Below, piece by piece: positions 15,858 through 25,149 of a stretch of 64,000 nt of DNA; the first letter of the stretch is position 1; each line of letters begins with the position of its first letter. The stretch is from Saprospiraceae bacterium. GTDB lineage: Bacteria; Bacteroidota; Bacteroidia; Chitinophagales; Saprospiraceae. A program made the translations under genes and the position numbers. A model generated the notes under the pieces. That model saw nothing but the letters and a program-made list of their open reading frames with translations. It was not told the origin of the DNA and did no database searches. The DNA is taken from NCBI GenBank assembly GCA_020436935.1, contig JAGQWX010000005.1:1-64000 (forward strand), written 5' to 3'.

Positions 15858-16880
15858 CTATGGAAGGTAAGATTTCAGGCATTTTTCCAGATGAGGCATC
15901 ATAGATTCTGTGATGTCCAGGTGAAAAACAAAACGTATGGTTTTGGGGCCAAAAGCTGTAGCCAGTATGCCATTGGATTTTAAATAATCCAGAAAATGGG
16001 TCGTAGAAATCTGTGCTGCAAGATCGAAAATGACAATGTTGGTAAATACAGGTTTTATAGATGAGATGTAAGGAAGGGATTTCAATAAGCTTTCAGTATG
16101 GCGTGCTTTGGCATGATCGTTCCTAAGTTTTTCAATATGGTGGTCGAGTGCATAAATTCCTGCTGCCGCCAGATATCCGGCCTGTCTCATGCCTCCGCCA
16201 AGGCTTTTTCTGATCCTGCGTGCTTTTTTGATGTTCTCGGCAGAACTAATCAGCATTGAACCGACTGGTGCACCCAGACCTTTGGACAAACAAACAGAAA
16301 TCGTATCAAACATAGGTCCGATGTCGGAGGGCTGATCTCCCGTTTCTACCAACACATTAAAAATCCTGGCTCCGTCGAGATGAAATTTCAAATTAAGACG
16401 TTTGCATTCCGCGCTCAATGCTTCCATTTCAGCATAGGTATAATAACAACCGCCTTCCCTATTGCAGGAGTTTTCTATTTCAACCATGGAGGTATATGGC
16501 AGCCAGTCTATCAACGGTTTCTGATTTTGGGCTATTTGATCAGGGTGGAGTTTGCCATCGTCACTGTCGATCGGGTTGATGACGACATTAGAAATCATGG
16601 CATATGCAGCTGTCTCATACCAAAAAATATGGCTCGACTTGTGGCAAATGATTTCTTCCAGAGGCTGTGTATTGAGGCGAATTGCAATTTGGTTGCTCAA
16701 AGTACCTGAAGAACAAAAGAGAGCAGCCTCATGACCAAACATGGAGGCTGCTTTCTTTTCCAGTGCATTTATTGTCGGATCATCACCAAAGACATCGTCT
16801 CCAACTTCAGCTTGCATCATTGCTTCAAGCATCTCCGGAACAGGCTTTGTGACAGTGTCACTGATGAGATTGATCAACAT
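15858..16880 (-). CDS. ltaE: Threonine aldolase (low-specificity, PLP-dependent)
   Basis: The 340-aa protein starts with LISDTVTKPVPEMLEAM, has GDDVFGDDPTINALE and FCSSGTLSNQIAI, the pyridoxal-phosphate lysine in SVCLSKGLGAPVGS (about 204), and RKSLGGGMRQAGYLA. This is the fold-type I threonine aldolase family, which splits threonine or allo-threonine into glycine and acetaldehyde. The stop and the alanine dehydrogenase stop are 12 bp from its start region, so it sits directly downstream of ald and is probably co-transcribed, which fits an amino-acid catabolic role. Confidence 0.92.
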   Translation of the reverse strand: MLINLISDTVTKPVPEMLEAMMQAEVGDDVFGDDPTINALEKKAASMFGHEAALFCSSGTLSNQIAIRLNTQPLEEIICHKSSHIFWYETAAYAMISNVVINPIDSDDGKLHPDQIAQNQKPLIDWLPYTSMVEIENSCNREGGCYYTYAEMEALSAECKRLNLKFHLDGARIFNVLVETGDQPSDIGPMFDTISVCLSKGLGAPVGSMLISSAENIKKARRIRKSLGGGMRQAGYLAAAGIYALDHHIEKLRNDHAKARHTESLLKSLPYISSIKPVFTNIVIFDLAAQISTTHFLDYLKSNGILATAFGPKTIRFVFHLDITESMMPHLEKCLKSYLP

Positions 16881-16891
16881 ATATTCTACAA

Positions 16892-18004
16892 TTAAAGGAC
16901 GTCGTGAACCTGGGTATATCTTAGTTTGAAAGCTTCAGCTACAGCCTGGTATACAATTTTTCCATTGACGATATTGAGGCCTTCACGCAGGTCTCTGTTG
17001 TCTTCGCAAGCTTTTTTCCATCCTTTTCCTGCCAGTTCCAATGCATAAGGCAAAGTTGCGTTGGTCAGTGCTATGGTTGAAGTGTATGGCACAGCTCCCG
17101 GCATATTGGCAACACAATAGTGGATGACATCATCAATGACAAAGGTTGGGTCATCGTGGGTGGTGGGTTTGCAAGTCTCAATGCAACCACCCTGATCTAC
17201 GGCAACGTCGACCATAACAGTCCCGGGCTTCATCGACTTGAGCATTTCTCTGGTGATGAGATGTGGGGCTTTTGCTCCGGGAATAAGCACTGCACCAATG
17301 ATGAGGTCAGATTCACCGATCATGTTGCGGATATTGTATTCGTTGGAGTACATGGTGTCCACATTTGGAGGCAAAATCTCACTGAGATATCGCAGTCTTT
17401 TCAGACTGATGTCCATGATGGTCACATCTGCTCCAAGACCAGCAGCCATTTTCGCAGCTTCTGTTCCAACTATTCCTCCTCCCAGGATGAGCACTTTTCC
17501 AGGCTTTACGCCGGGTACACCGCCCAGCAAAATACCTCTTCCGCCCATTGGTTTTTCGAGATATTTTGCACCTTCCTGAACAGACATCCTACCTGCTACT
17601 TCACTCATTGGGATCAAAAGCGGCAAACTTCCATCCGGGGCCTTTACTGTTTCATACGCAAGACATATCGCATTGCTTTTGATCATGGCATGGACCAATG
17701 GTTCATGGGATGCAAAATGGAAATAAGTAAATAGGAGTTGGTCCTCTTTGATAAGTCCATATTCAGCTTCAATGGGCTCCTTGACCTTGATGATCATCTC
17801 AGCAATGCCGTAGATATCTTCAATGGTGGGTAAAATTTTTGCCCCTGCCATGATGTAGGCATCGTTGGCAAATCCGCTGCCTGTTCCTGCCTGGTCCTGA
17901 ACATACACTTCATGACCTCTTTTGGTAAACTCAACCACACCTGCAGGAGTAAGTGCGACGCGATTTTCATTTGATTTGATTTCCTTTGGAACACCTATTA
18001 TCAT
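16892..18004 (-). CDS. ald: Alanine dehydrogenase
   Basis: The start is the ATG at 18004 (MIIGVPKEIKSNENRVALTP); an upstream TTG is not needed and lies beyond a large palindrome. The N-terminal motif is family-defining, followed by PMSEVAGRMSVQEGA, GRGILLGGVPGVKPG and an NAD-binding Rossmann turn in VLILGGGIVGTEAAKMAAGL (about 170-190), and by VDVAVDQGGCIE. It oxidises L-alanine to pyruvate and ammonia with NAD+. An alanine:cation symporter gene is upstream on the same strand, separated by a 162-bp inverted repeat; threonine aldolase follows. Confidence 0.95.
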   Translation of the reverse strand: MIIGVPKEIKSNENRVALTPAGVVEFTKRGHEVYVQDQAGTGSGFANDAYIMAGAKILPTIEDIYGIAEMIIKVKEPIEAEYGLIKEDQLLFTYFHFASHEPLVHAMIKSNAICLAYETVKAPDGSLPLLIPMSEVAGRMSVQEGAKYLEKPMGGRGILLGGVPGVKPGKVLILGGGIVGTEAAKMAAGLGADVTIMDISLKRLRYLSEILPPNVDTMYSNEYNIRNMIGESDLIIGAVLIPGAKAPHLITREMLKSMKPGTVMVDVAVDQGGCIETCKPTTHDDPTFVIDDVIHYCVANMPGAVPYTSTIALTNATLPYALELAGKGWKKACEDNRDLREGLNIVNGKIVYQAVAEAFKLRYTQVHDVL

Positions 18005-18030
18005 AGTATAGGAATTTATTTGGTTAGGTA

Positions 18031-18192
18031 ATACTGCTCGGAAATAGATTTTTCCATTTTCTTGCTGCAAAATTAATCAATATCTTCATCATTCAATCTC
18101 GCCATAGCTTAGGCTATGGCTCAATTTCATTCTTCGATCTTTATTAATTTTACAACACAATAATTCTGGAAAATCTATATTCCGGGCAGTAT
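18031..18192. repeat. 162-bp imperfect palindrome, MITE-like
   Basis: The stretch is an inverted repeat over its whole length: ATACTGCTCGGAA (18031-18043) with TTCCGGGCAGTAT (18180-18192), TAGATTTTTCC (18045-18055) with GGAAAATCTA (18168-18177), AAAATTAAT (18069-18077) with ATTAATTTT (18143-18151), and GCCATAGC (18101-18108) with GCTATGGC (18113-18120). The matching words lie at equal distances from the centre near 18110. It ends 27 bp before the ald ATG, between symporter and ald. Confidence 0.7.
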
Positions 18193-18200
18193 AGAAATAA

Positions 18201-18234
18201 AAAGCTGCACAAACTTATGGATTTATGCAGCTTT
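18201..18234 (-). terminator. Terminator of the alanine symporter gene
   Basis: AAAGCTGCA (18201-18209) and TGCAGCTTT (18226-18234) pair, with TTTATTTC following on the minus strand. It lies between the symporter stop and the palindrome, so ald probably has its own promoter. Confidence 0.7.
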
Positions 18235-18255
18235 CAACTTTATAAAAAACAAATT

Positions 18256-19893
18256 TTATTTAAAGAATGTCTTTACATCTATGGCTTTCAGGTACCGGTT
18301 CATCTCTTTTTTGACTTCGCCGGCAAGGAAGAACAAGCCCACCATATTCGGGAATACCATGGCCAGGATCATTGCGTCAGAAAAATCAAAGACTGCCTGC
18401 ATTGAAGAAGCACTTCCCACAACCACCATCACGAGGAACAAAACCTTATAGGTAAGGTCGGCTGTTTTGCTCTTTCCGAAAATGTATTTCCAGGCCTGAA
18501 GTCCATAATATGACCAAGAGATCATTGTAGAGACAGCAAACAAGACAATAGCAATCGTTAATACAATAGGGAACCATGAGAGCGTTTCAGCAAAGGCCGC
18601 AGATGTCAAATCCACCCCTCCAACAGAAGCGCCTGTTGCATTCATAACCACTTGTCCGGCGCCATCACCACCGTAAGCAAAATAACCATTGAAATTATAG
18701 AGCACAATGACAAGCGCTGTCAAGGTACATATAACTACAGTATCTATAAAGGGCTCCAATAAGGCAACAATACCTTCTGAAGCAGGATATTGAGTTTTCA
18801 CGGCACTGTGAGCTATGGAAGCACTACCGGCACCAGCTTCATTGGAAAACACGGCTCTTCTGAAACCCTGGACCAGAACCCCAAAGAATCCACCAACAGC
18901 GGCATCAGGAGAAAATGCACCTTTCATAATGATGGCAATGGCATCATCGATAAAAGAAAAATGCACACCGATAATAATTAGACAAGCAACAACATAAATG
19001 ATGGCCATAAATGGCACCAGTTTTTCTGTCACATTGGCTATCCTTTTGATACCCCCAATGATTACAAAACCCACGATGACCGCAAGGACAAACCCCAAAA
19101 CTGCTCCAATTGCCGGAGATCCTGTCAAGCCAAAAAGTGATACCATTTGCTGAACTGCCTGATTGGCCTGAGCAGCATTACCGCCGCCAAAAGAACCACC
19201 GACACATAGAATAGCAAACAACATGGCCAAAAACTTACCAAGACCGGGCATTCCTTTTTCATTGAAGCCTTTGGTCAGATAATACATGGGTCCTCCGAAT
19301 ACAGTCCCATCTGGTCCAATATCTCTGTACTTTACCCCAAGTGTACATTCAACAAATTTTGTGGACATACCAAGCAAGCCACAGATGATCATCCAGAAAG
19401 TAGCACCAGGCCCACCAATGGCAATTGCTATGGCCACACCTGCAATATTACCCAAGCCCACGGTTCCGGAAACTGCAGTTGCGAGGGCTTGAAAGTGACT
19501 TACTTCACCCATCTTACTTTCGTCACGGATGGTATCCACGATATCACCTTCGACAATATTGACATTCGGAGCCGTAGCTTCAGCTGCCTGTTCAATGGCG
19601 TCATATTTACCGGCTACAACTTTTAGCGCCAGGCCAAATCTTCGGAAATTGACAAAGGCAAAGTAAAGCGTAAAAAATAATGCTCCAAAAACAAGGAGTG
19701 CAACAACAAAAGGTACATTGGTACCTGGAATGTTGAAAAGTACTATGCCAGCGAAGGTATTGGATACCGGAGTGAATTTTTCATTGATCCAGGCATCAAG
19801 ACCAGAACTTTCTGCCTGGGCAAAAGAAAGTAGGGGCATGAATAGCAACAATAGTGCATACAGTAGTTTTTTTGTAAAACTTCTTTCAATCAT
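18256..19893 (-). CDS. Alanine/glycine:cation symporter (AGCS family)
   Basis: A 545-aa polytopic membrane protein with a possible cleaved signal (ends LSFAQAES). Family motifs are visible: GEVSHFQALATAVSGTVGLG and NIAGVAIAIAIGGPGATFWM, GPMYYLTKGF, and FSNEAGAGSASIAHS. AGCS carriers import alanine or glycine with Na+ or H+. With the downstream alanine dehydrogenase and threonine aldolase it forms an amino-acid uptake and breakdown group. A terminator after it indicates a separate transcript from ald. Confidence 0.93.
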   Translation of the reverse strand: MIERSFTKKLLYALLLLFMPLLSFAQAESSGLDAWINEKFTPVSNTFAGIVLFNIPGTNVPFVVALLVFGALFFTLYFAFVNFRRFGLALKVVAGKYDAIEQAAEATAPNVNIVEGDIVDTIRDESKMGEVSHFQALATAVSGTVGLGNIAGVAIAIAIGGPGATFWMIICGLLGMSTKFVECTLGVKYRDIGPDGTVFGGPMYYLTKGFNEKGMPGLGKFLAMLFAILCVGGSFGGGNAAQANQAVQQMVSLFGLTGSPAIGAVLGFVLAVIVGFVIIGGIKRIANVTEKLVPFMAIIYVVACLIIIGVHFSFIDDAIAIIMKGAFSPDAAVGGFFGVLVQGFRRAVFSNEAGAGSASIAHSAVKTQYPASEGIVALLEPFIDTVVICTLTALVIVLYNFNGYFAYGGDGAGQVVMNATGASVGGVDLTSAAFAETLSWFPIVLTIAIVLFAVSTMISWSYYGLQAWKYIFGKSKTADLTYKVLFLVMVVVGSASSMQAVFDFSDAMILAMVFPNMVGLFFLAGEVKKEMNRYLKAIDVKTFFK

Positions 19894-20092
19894 AATGTTT
19901 TGTTTCGTCAGTCAGGAAATTGATAATAGATTGAGGGCAATAATAAGGAAAAAATTTGATTGCATAATCTAATTTAATGTTCCAAAAACCTATTTAACGT
20001 AAGCGCTCACCCTATGTAATGTAAGAGGGTAAGCATCTAATCGGCCAATAAAAGGATTGAGAAAGGGGGGCTTGACTGTTCGGTAAAGATGT

Positions 20093-21523
20093 CTATTGAA
20101 TGACAATTTCTATGAGCTCGGATGTGTTGAGGTCAGACTTCATGATGATCTCTTTATTCATCCCTCTGTACTTGTATTTTAAAGCAACGGTATTGGGAGG
20201 CCTTTTTCCAACATTGACAGCATGGAGCAGAAGATAGTTTCTGCCATCCTCATTGAGTTTGAGTCTCAATTTTTGTGGAGCGCGCTCCAATTCTGCATTT
20301 TCAAGGATCCAGTCGCCGTTGAAATTGATAGAAACGATGTCTCCATCCTGGATCATGTGGTCAAAAAGTTCAAGTTCAAGTATTCTGTTGTCAGCCCTCA
20401 AAATGGTGGTCGAGGGTGTGATTTTTCTTTCTTTAAGTGTAGTGGGCAGTGCAGCTATATAATCATCACTGGCTAAGGTTTCCGGACTTTCTACCAATCT
20501 TTTTGGGTATATGACCTGAAATAAATGGGGTTGTTCAGCAACAAGAATTTCATCAGGGGCTAACAGCATCAACAGGTGATTGATTTCAGCAGCAAATCCG
20601 GAGCCATAGCGATTGAATTTAGAAAGGAGGGCAATATTGTGGTAGTAATAAAACTTACCATATATCTTATACGTGTCGTTTACTGTGCCATCCACATAAA
20701 AATCCCTTGTTGATTTGAGGAAGCCGTTCAGACTGTTGGACAGGTTTTCACTGATCAGTTTGATTTCGGCAGATTTATTTAGATCCAATTGTGACAACAG
20801 ACCAGGAAAAGATTTTTGTTTTTCTTCGAGCCTGCTGATTAGCGTCTCCATCTTTTCTGTCTCCTTGGCCCTGACATTTTCCAGAATGGTTTTACAAATG
20901 CCATACACTTCTCTAAAACCATTGTACTTGCTGCCATTGAGTTTTCCGGCTGTCAGCTTATTGATCTCATTGACCAGTTGGTCCTGTAGTTTGTAGAATT
21001 GATTGAAAGCAACTACGCCCTCTTCCAGTTTATCATATACACGCTGGATGTTTTCTGTCTTTGAGAAGTCTATGCCTTTTGTGATTTTATCTAAATCAAA
21101 CCTGAGGGTATTGATAGTGGTGATTTCTTTTTTGATGTTGGTAGCTATGAGGTTGAGCCTTTGAGCGGTTCGGCCATCCAGGGATTTGCTTCCAGCAATG
21201 CATTTGTCGTACCATTCGTACGGGGTCAGATGATTGAAAAACATGCGCTCCGGATCCTGAAATACATCCAGCGGCAGGTCTTCGTTGGTGTAGTTGTTGA
21301 TGCGGTAGCTGTCGAGGTCTACGTATTTGTTGAGGTCAAGGTTATAATTTTCCAGCAGTTTATTCACGATTAGCATGCCATGCATGCTTTCATTGATAAA
21401 ATTGATGTAATTGTTGTAAACATCTGAAGGGCTTTCATCAACGCCTTGTTCAGGTGGAATATTTGCAAATGCAAAAGATGCAAGGAACATTACACAAGAA
21501 AGGATTTGAACTTTAAACCTCAC
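20093..21523 (-). CDS. Secreted helical protein with Bacteroidota beta-sandwich tail
   Basis: A GTG start at 21523 gives a signal peptide (residues 1-20, CVMFLASFAFA). Most of the protein is a long helical region (about 40-340) with an HLTPYEWYDKCI motif. The last 110 residues (ELFDHMIQDGDIVSINFNGD, then NVGKRPPNTVALKYKYRGM) form a beta-sandwich found at the end of many Bacteroidota secreted proteins, whose 'D-G-D... N-x-G-x-x-P-P-N-T-A' pattern I recognise. The function is unknown. It is divergent from the first susC. Confidence 0.75.
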   Translation of the reverse strand: MRFKVQILSCVMFLASFAFANIPPEQGVDESPSDVYNNYINFINESMHGMLIVNKLLENYNLDLNKYVDLDSYRINNYTNEDLPLDVFQDPERMFFNHLTPYEWYDKCIAGSKSLDGRTAQRLNLIATNIKKEITTINTLRFDLDKITKGIDFSKTENIQRVYDKLEEGVVAFNQFYKLQDQLVNEINKLTAGKLNGSKYNGFREVYGICKTILENVRAKETEKMETLISRLEEKQKSFPGLLSQLDLNKSAEIKLISENLSNSLNGFLKSTRDFYVDGTVNDTYKIYGKFYYYHNIALLSKFNRYGSGFAAEINHLLMLLAPDEILVAEQPHLFQVIYPKRLVESPETLASDDYIAALPTTLKERKITPSTTILRADNRILELELFDHMIQDGDIVSINFNGDWILENAELERAPQKLRLKLNEDGRNYLLLHAVNVGKRPPNTVALKYKYRGMNKEIIMKSDLNTSELIEIVIQ

Positions 21524-21942
21524 AACACCATGGTTTTATTATAAAGCTGATCATTTTCAAAAATGGCCATATATCCATATGAGATATACACGCGTGGAAA
21601 ATGAAAATTATGCAAAGCAAATATACTCTGAATCAAAAGTATACAACGTATGATCTTTTGATTTAATGTTATGATAAGCATAATTTTTAGAAATGGGGTG
21701 TGGGCAATCATTGAGTTGTGGTGTGAAAAAATACTTTAAGACTAAATCCAAATTATGAACTTAGTGTAAAAAGTTTATTATAAAAATAACAAAAGTTGAC
21801 AGAAATGTTATATTTGAATAACCTAACATTACCATAACCAGACCATAATTTAGAACTTTTAAGCTTATATTTCAAGTAGTGATATAAGTTATATACTTTT
21901 TATTTCCCTACGGATTTTCATAACCAAATTAAATATTTCATT
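21524..21942. other. Divergent intergenic region before the first susC
   Basis: This AT-rich gap separates the minus-strand helical protein from susC. A -7-like TATATTTG lies at 21809-21816 on the plus strand, without a good TTTG upstream, giving a leader of about 120 nt if used. I see no clear operator or gene. Confidence 0.35.
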
Positions 21943-24900
21943 ATGCAATTAGAATTCTACAATTCTTTGAGGAGCATTCCAAAAGGTGTCGTGATCGCTT
22001 TTGTATTGACACTATTCGTGGGTGCAACTGCTTTTGCTCAGACTGTCACAGGAAAGGTGACGGATGCTGAAGGAGTACCATTGATTGGCGCCACAGTTCA
22101 AGTGAAGGGTACCGATAGAGGTACAGCAACCGACATCAATGGCGAATATTCCATTGAAGCAAGTCCAGGCCAGGAGCTCATTTTTTCTTCAATTGGAACA
22201 GATTCGCAAACCATCACTGTGGGTAGCTCTAAAACCATGGATGTTGTGCTATCAGGTTCAGTACTTATTGAAGAGGTGGTCATTACGGGTGCACTTGGAT
22301 TGGTACAGGATAAGTCCAAACTTGCGTACAGTGCACAGGGGTTGAAAGGTGATCCATTAAAAAGTACACAAAGGGACAATGTTTTTCAGGCATTGCAGGG
22401 GCGTATCTCAGGAATGACACTTACGCCTACAAGTGGTCTTGCAGGGGGATCCGTGAGTATTAATCTAAGAGGGGTTACCTCAATTGGAAACAGCAACCAG
22501 CCGCTGATCGTAATGGATGGTTTGCCTATTAACAGTTCAACCTTTAATCAACATACCCTTACCTCTGATGCTACCAGTGTGAACGGCAATATCAACAACA
22601 ACCGTGATGATGTAGGAAGCCGTTTGGCAGAAATCAACCCCAATGACATTGAGAACATCACTGTCCTGAAAGGGCCTGAAGCGGCAGCGCTTTATGGAAA
22701 CGAAGGTGCAAATGGAGTAATTGTCATTACCACAAAGAAGGGGAAGGCAGGAACTTCAAAAATTACTTATAGCAATAGATTTGCCACTTCTAAAATTACG
22801 AGATTTCCTGAAATCCAAACCGTCTATGGAAGAGGAGTAAATGGGGCCGTCAGTGCTTCTGATTCTGATTATTTTGGTCCAAAATATGAAGGTGGTACCC
22901 AGTTTTATGACAATGTTGGAAACTTCTTCCAGACAGGAAACAATATGAGACATGACTTATCACTTGAAGGAGGAACGGAGAAGTTTACCTACAGGTTGTC
23001 AGGCGCATTTATTGATAGTAAAGGAAATATTCCTACCAATGAATATACACAAACCAACGTAGCTGTTGCGACAGAATACAAAATCACCAATTGGTTGAAA
23101 TCTACAGCAAGATTTTCAAATACAGTCAACTCCAACGTTTTGCCTCCTGGTGGAACCCAGGGCTATTTGATTGGAACCTTAAGATATCCTTCTGATTATG
23201 ACATGAGGAATTATCTGGACGAAGCTGGAGTAAGGACTCTGACTTTACCATCTGCTAACTTTGGAAATGACAATGAGAATTCATTTTTCAATGTATACAA
23301 AAACGCAAGAACCGAAAAAACAACAAGGAACACCGCTAACGTTGCGTTGGATGCTACTATCACCCCGTGGTTGTCCCTGATTGGTCGATTTGGAATGGAC
23401 ACTTACAATACAGGTGCCAACAGGTTTTTCCACCCGGAATCAAATATTGGCTTTGGCCGTTCAGGTTGGATTGAGAATTATATTGATGTTGGAAGGATTC
23501 TCAACACGACCATGTTTGCAAATTTGAAGAAGGAATTTGGAGACTTTTCTACAAACCTGATTGTTGGTACCTCAGTGGATGACAGAAGAAACGAAGTGAG
23601 CACCGACTATGGAGAAAAGTTCTATTTACCAGAATTCAACAGTATCAACAACACAGATCCTACCACTCAGAGAAACAGAACTACATTGACCAGAACAAGA
23701 TTGGTGGGTGTTTTTGCAAAAGCAGATTTCAGTTATCAAGGATGGCTTAATCTAAGCCTTACCGGAAGGAATGACAACTCCAGTACTTTACCTGCCGCCA
23801 ACAGATCTTATTTTTATCCATCAGCCGGTTTGGCGTTTAATTTCACAGAACTTCCGGCTTTAAAAGACCAATTGGGTATATTGAATAGTGGAAAATTAAG
23901 ATTCTCAGTCGCTAAAGTGGGTAATCCGGCACCTCCTTATAGAATTCAATCAAGGCTTGTTTCACAAACCAGTACGGGCGGTGGATTTTTGTTTGATTTT
24001 TATGGAGACAATCCGGCTTTAAAGCCTGAAAGTGTACAAAGCTCTGAAATTGGCACTGAGCTTGGATTTTTTAATGACAGGATTTTGCTTGACTTCTCAT
24101 TGTATTCTAAAAATATCACAGATCAGATTGTGGTCCAGCGTCTAAGTTATGGTACCGGGTTTATTTTTGGACTACTTAATGGAGGAGACGTCAAAACCCG
24201 AGGTATTGATGGTTCACTTGATGTCAATATAGTAAATAAATCCAATATCAGGTGGAATATGATCCTTAACTTTACTAAGTATGTTACGGAAGTATTGAAT
24301 CTTCCTGCAAGGGTTAATGAGTATTATGATTCAGATACATGGGCAGTTGGTAACGTGAGAGCCAGTGCATTTGCCCCTGCTGATGTCCTTGCTTCCCGAT
24401 TCAATGCACCGACCAACTTATTCTATGAGCCATTGAACGGAAGAGGTGCAGGAACAGCCACAGCTATAGGTGGCTGGAGTTATTTGCGCAATAGCAAAGG
24501 AGACATTTTGGTAGATCCAAATACAGGATTTCCACTTAGAAATGCAAACTTCCTTCCTATTGGGGACAGAAACCCTGATTTTGTAATGGGTTTGGTGAAT
24601 GATCTTGACATAGGAAAGAACATCAATATTTCATTTCTTTTTGATATCAGAAAGGGTGGAGATATTTTCAATGGCAACGAAATGTATCTGTACCAGACTG
24701 GTTTGAGTAAGAGAACTCTCGATAGAGAAACTCCAATTGTTTTTCCTGGTGTAGTAAAAGATGGCAAGGAAGAATCAGAGACTCCAACTGTCAACGCCAA
24801 AGAAGTAATTCCGATCAGCAATGAGCAATATTTTAGTGTGGCTATCCAACCAGAAGATTTTGTGGAAAGAGACATCAATTGGTTAAGATTGAGAGACATA

Positions 24901-25131
24901 ACGATTAGGTATGAACTGCCGAGAGCTTTATTTGGACCTAAGAATATCATCAAAGAAGCCAGTGTTTTTGTAAACGGAACAGATTTGTTCTTATTGACAA
25001 ATTATACGGGTGCAGATCCATATGTGAGCACAACCAACCCCGCAACCGGTGGATCGGGTGGCTTCGGTATGGACTTTGGGAAAACTTCACTTCCGAGGTC
25101 ATTTTCTGCAGGTTTGAGTGTTACTTTTTAA
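21943..25131 (+). CDS. SusC/RagA TonB-dependent outer-membrane transporter (pair 1)
   Basis: The 1062-aa protein has a signal peptide (ending ATAFAQ, residue 33), a carboxypeptidase-regulatory-like domain (34-117: VTGKVTDAEGVPLIGATVQV), a plug (about 120-260: VSINLRGVTSIGNSNQPLIV, then DVLKGPEAAALYG-like ITVLKGPEAAALYGNEGANG) and a long barrel that ends in the terminal aromatic strand SAGLSVTF. SusC proteins import glycans or peptides together with a SusD lipoprotein. The susD gene follows at 18 bp. No degradative gene lies next to it on the plus strand, so its substrate is unknown. It lacks an N-terminal STN domain. Confidence 0.93.
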   Translation: MQLEFYNSLRSIPKGVVIAFVLTLFVGATAFAQTVTGKVTDAEGVPLIGATVQVKGTDRGTATDINGEYSIEASPGQELIFSSIGTDSQTITVGSSKTMDVVLSGSVLIEEVVITGALGLVQDKSKLAYSAQGLKGDPLKSTQRDNVFQALQGRISGMTLTPTSGLAGGSVSINLRGVTSIGNSNQPLIVMDGLPINSSTFNQHTLTSDATSVNGNINNNRDDVGSRLAEINPNDIENITVLKGPEAAALYGNEGANGVIVITTKKGKAGTSKITYSNRFATSKITRFPEIQTVYGRGVNGAVSASDSDYFGPKYEGGTQFYDNVGNFFQTGNNMRHDLSLEGGTEKFTYRLSGAFIDSKGNIPTNEYTQTNVAVATEYKITNWLKSTARFSNTVNSNVLPPGGTQGYLIGTLRYPSDYDMRNYLDEAGVRTLTLPSANFGNDNENSFFNVYKNARTEKTTRNTANVALDATITPWLSLIGRFGMDTYNTGANRFFHPESNIGFGRSGWIENYIDVGRILNTTMFANLKKEFGDFSTNLIVGTSVDDRRNEVSTDYGEKFYLPEFNSINNTDPTTQRNRTTLTRTRLVGVFAKADFSYQGWLNLSLTGRNDNSSTLPAANRSYFYPSAGLAFNFTELPALKDQLGILNSGKLRFSVAKVGNPAPPYRIQSRLVSQTSTGGGFLFDFYGDNPALKPESVQSSEIGTELGFFNDRILLDFSLYSKNITDQIVVQRLSYGTGFIFGLLNGGDVKTRGIDGSLDVNIVNKSNIRWNMILNFTKYVTEVLNLPARVNEYYDSDTWAVGNVRASAFAPADVLASRFNAPTNLFYEPLNGRGAGTATAIGGWSYLRNSKGDILVDPNTGFPLRNANFLPIGDRNPDFVMGLVNDLDIGKNINISFLFDIRKGGDIFNGNEMYLYQTGLSKRTLDRETPIVFPGVVKDGKEESETPTVNAKEVIPISNEQYFSVAIQPEDFVERDINWLRLRDITIRYELPRALFGPKNIIKEASVFVNGTDLFLLTNYTGADPYVSTTNPATGGSGGFGMDFGKTSLPRSFSAGLSVTF

Positions 25132-25149
25132 TGTTTAAATACGTAAATA

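Noticed and set aside
17120..17734. Long plus-strand frame antisense to alanine dehydrogenase
   Set aside because: It is fully inside a strongly conserved gene on the other strand and lacks protein-like features.
21520..21711. Minus-strand 63-aa frame upstream of the helical secreted protein
   Set aside because: Isoleucine-rich chance frame in an AT-rich gap; it would overlap the GTG start of the real gene.
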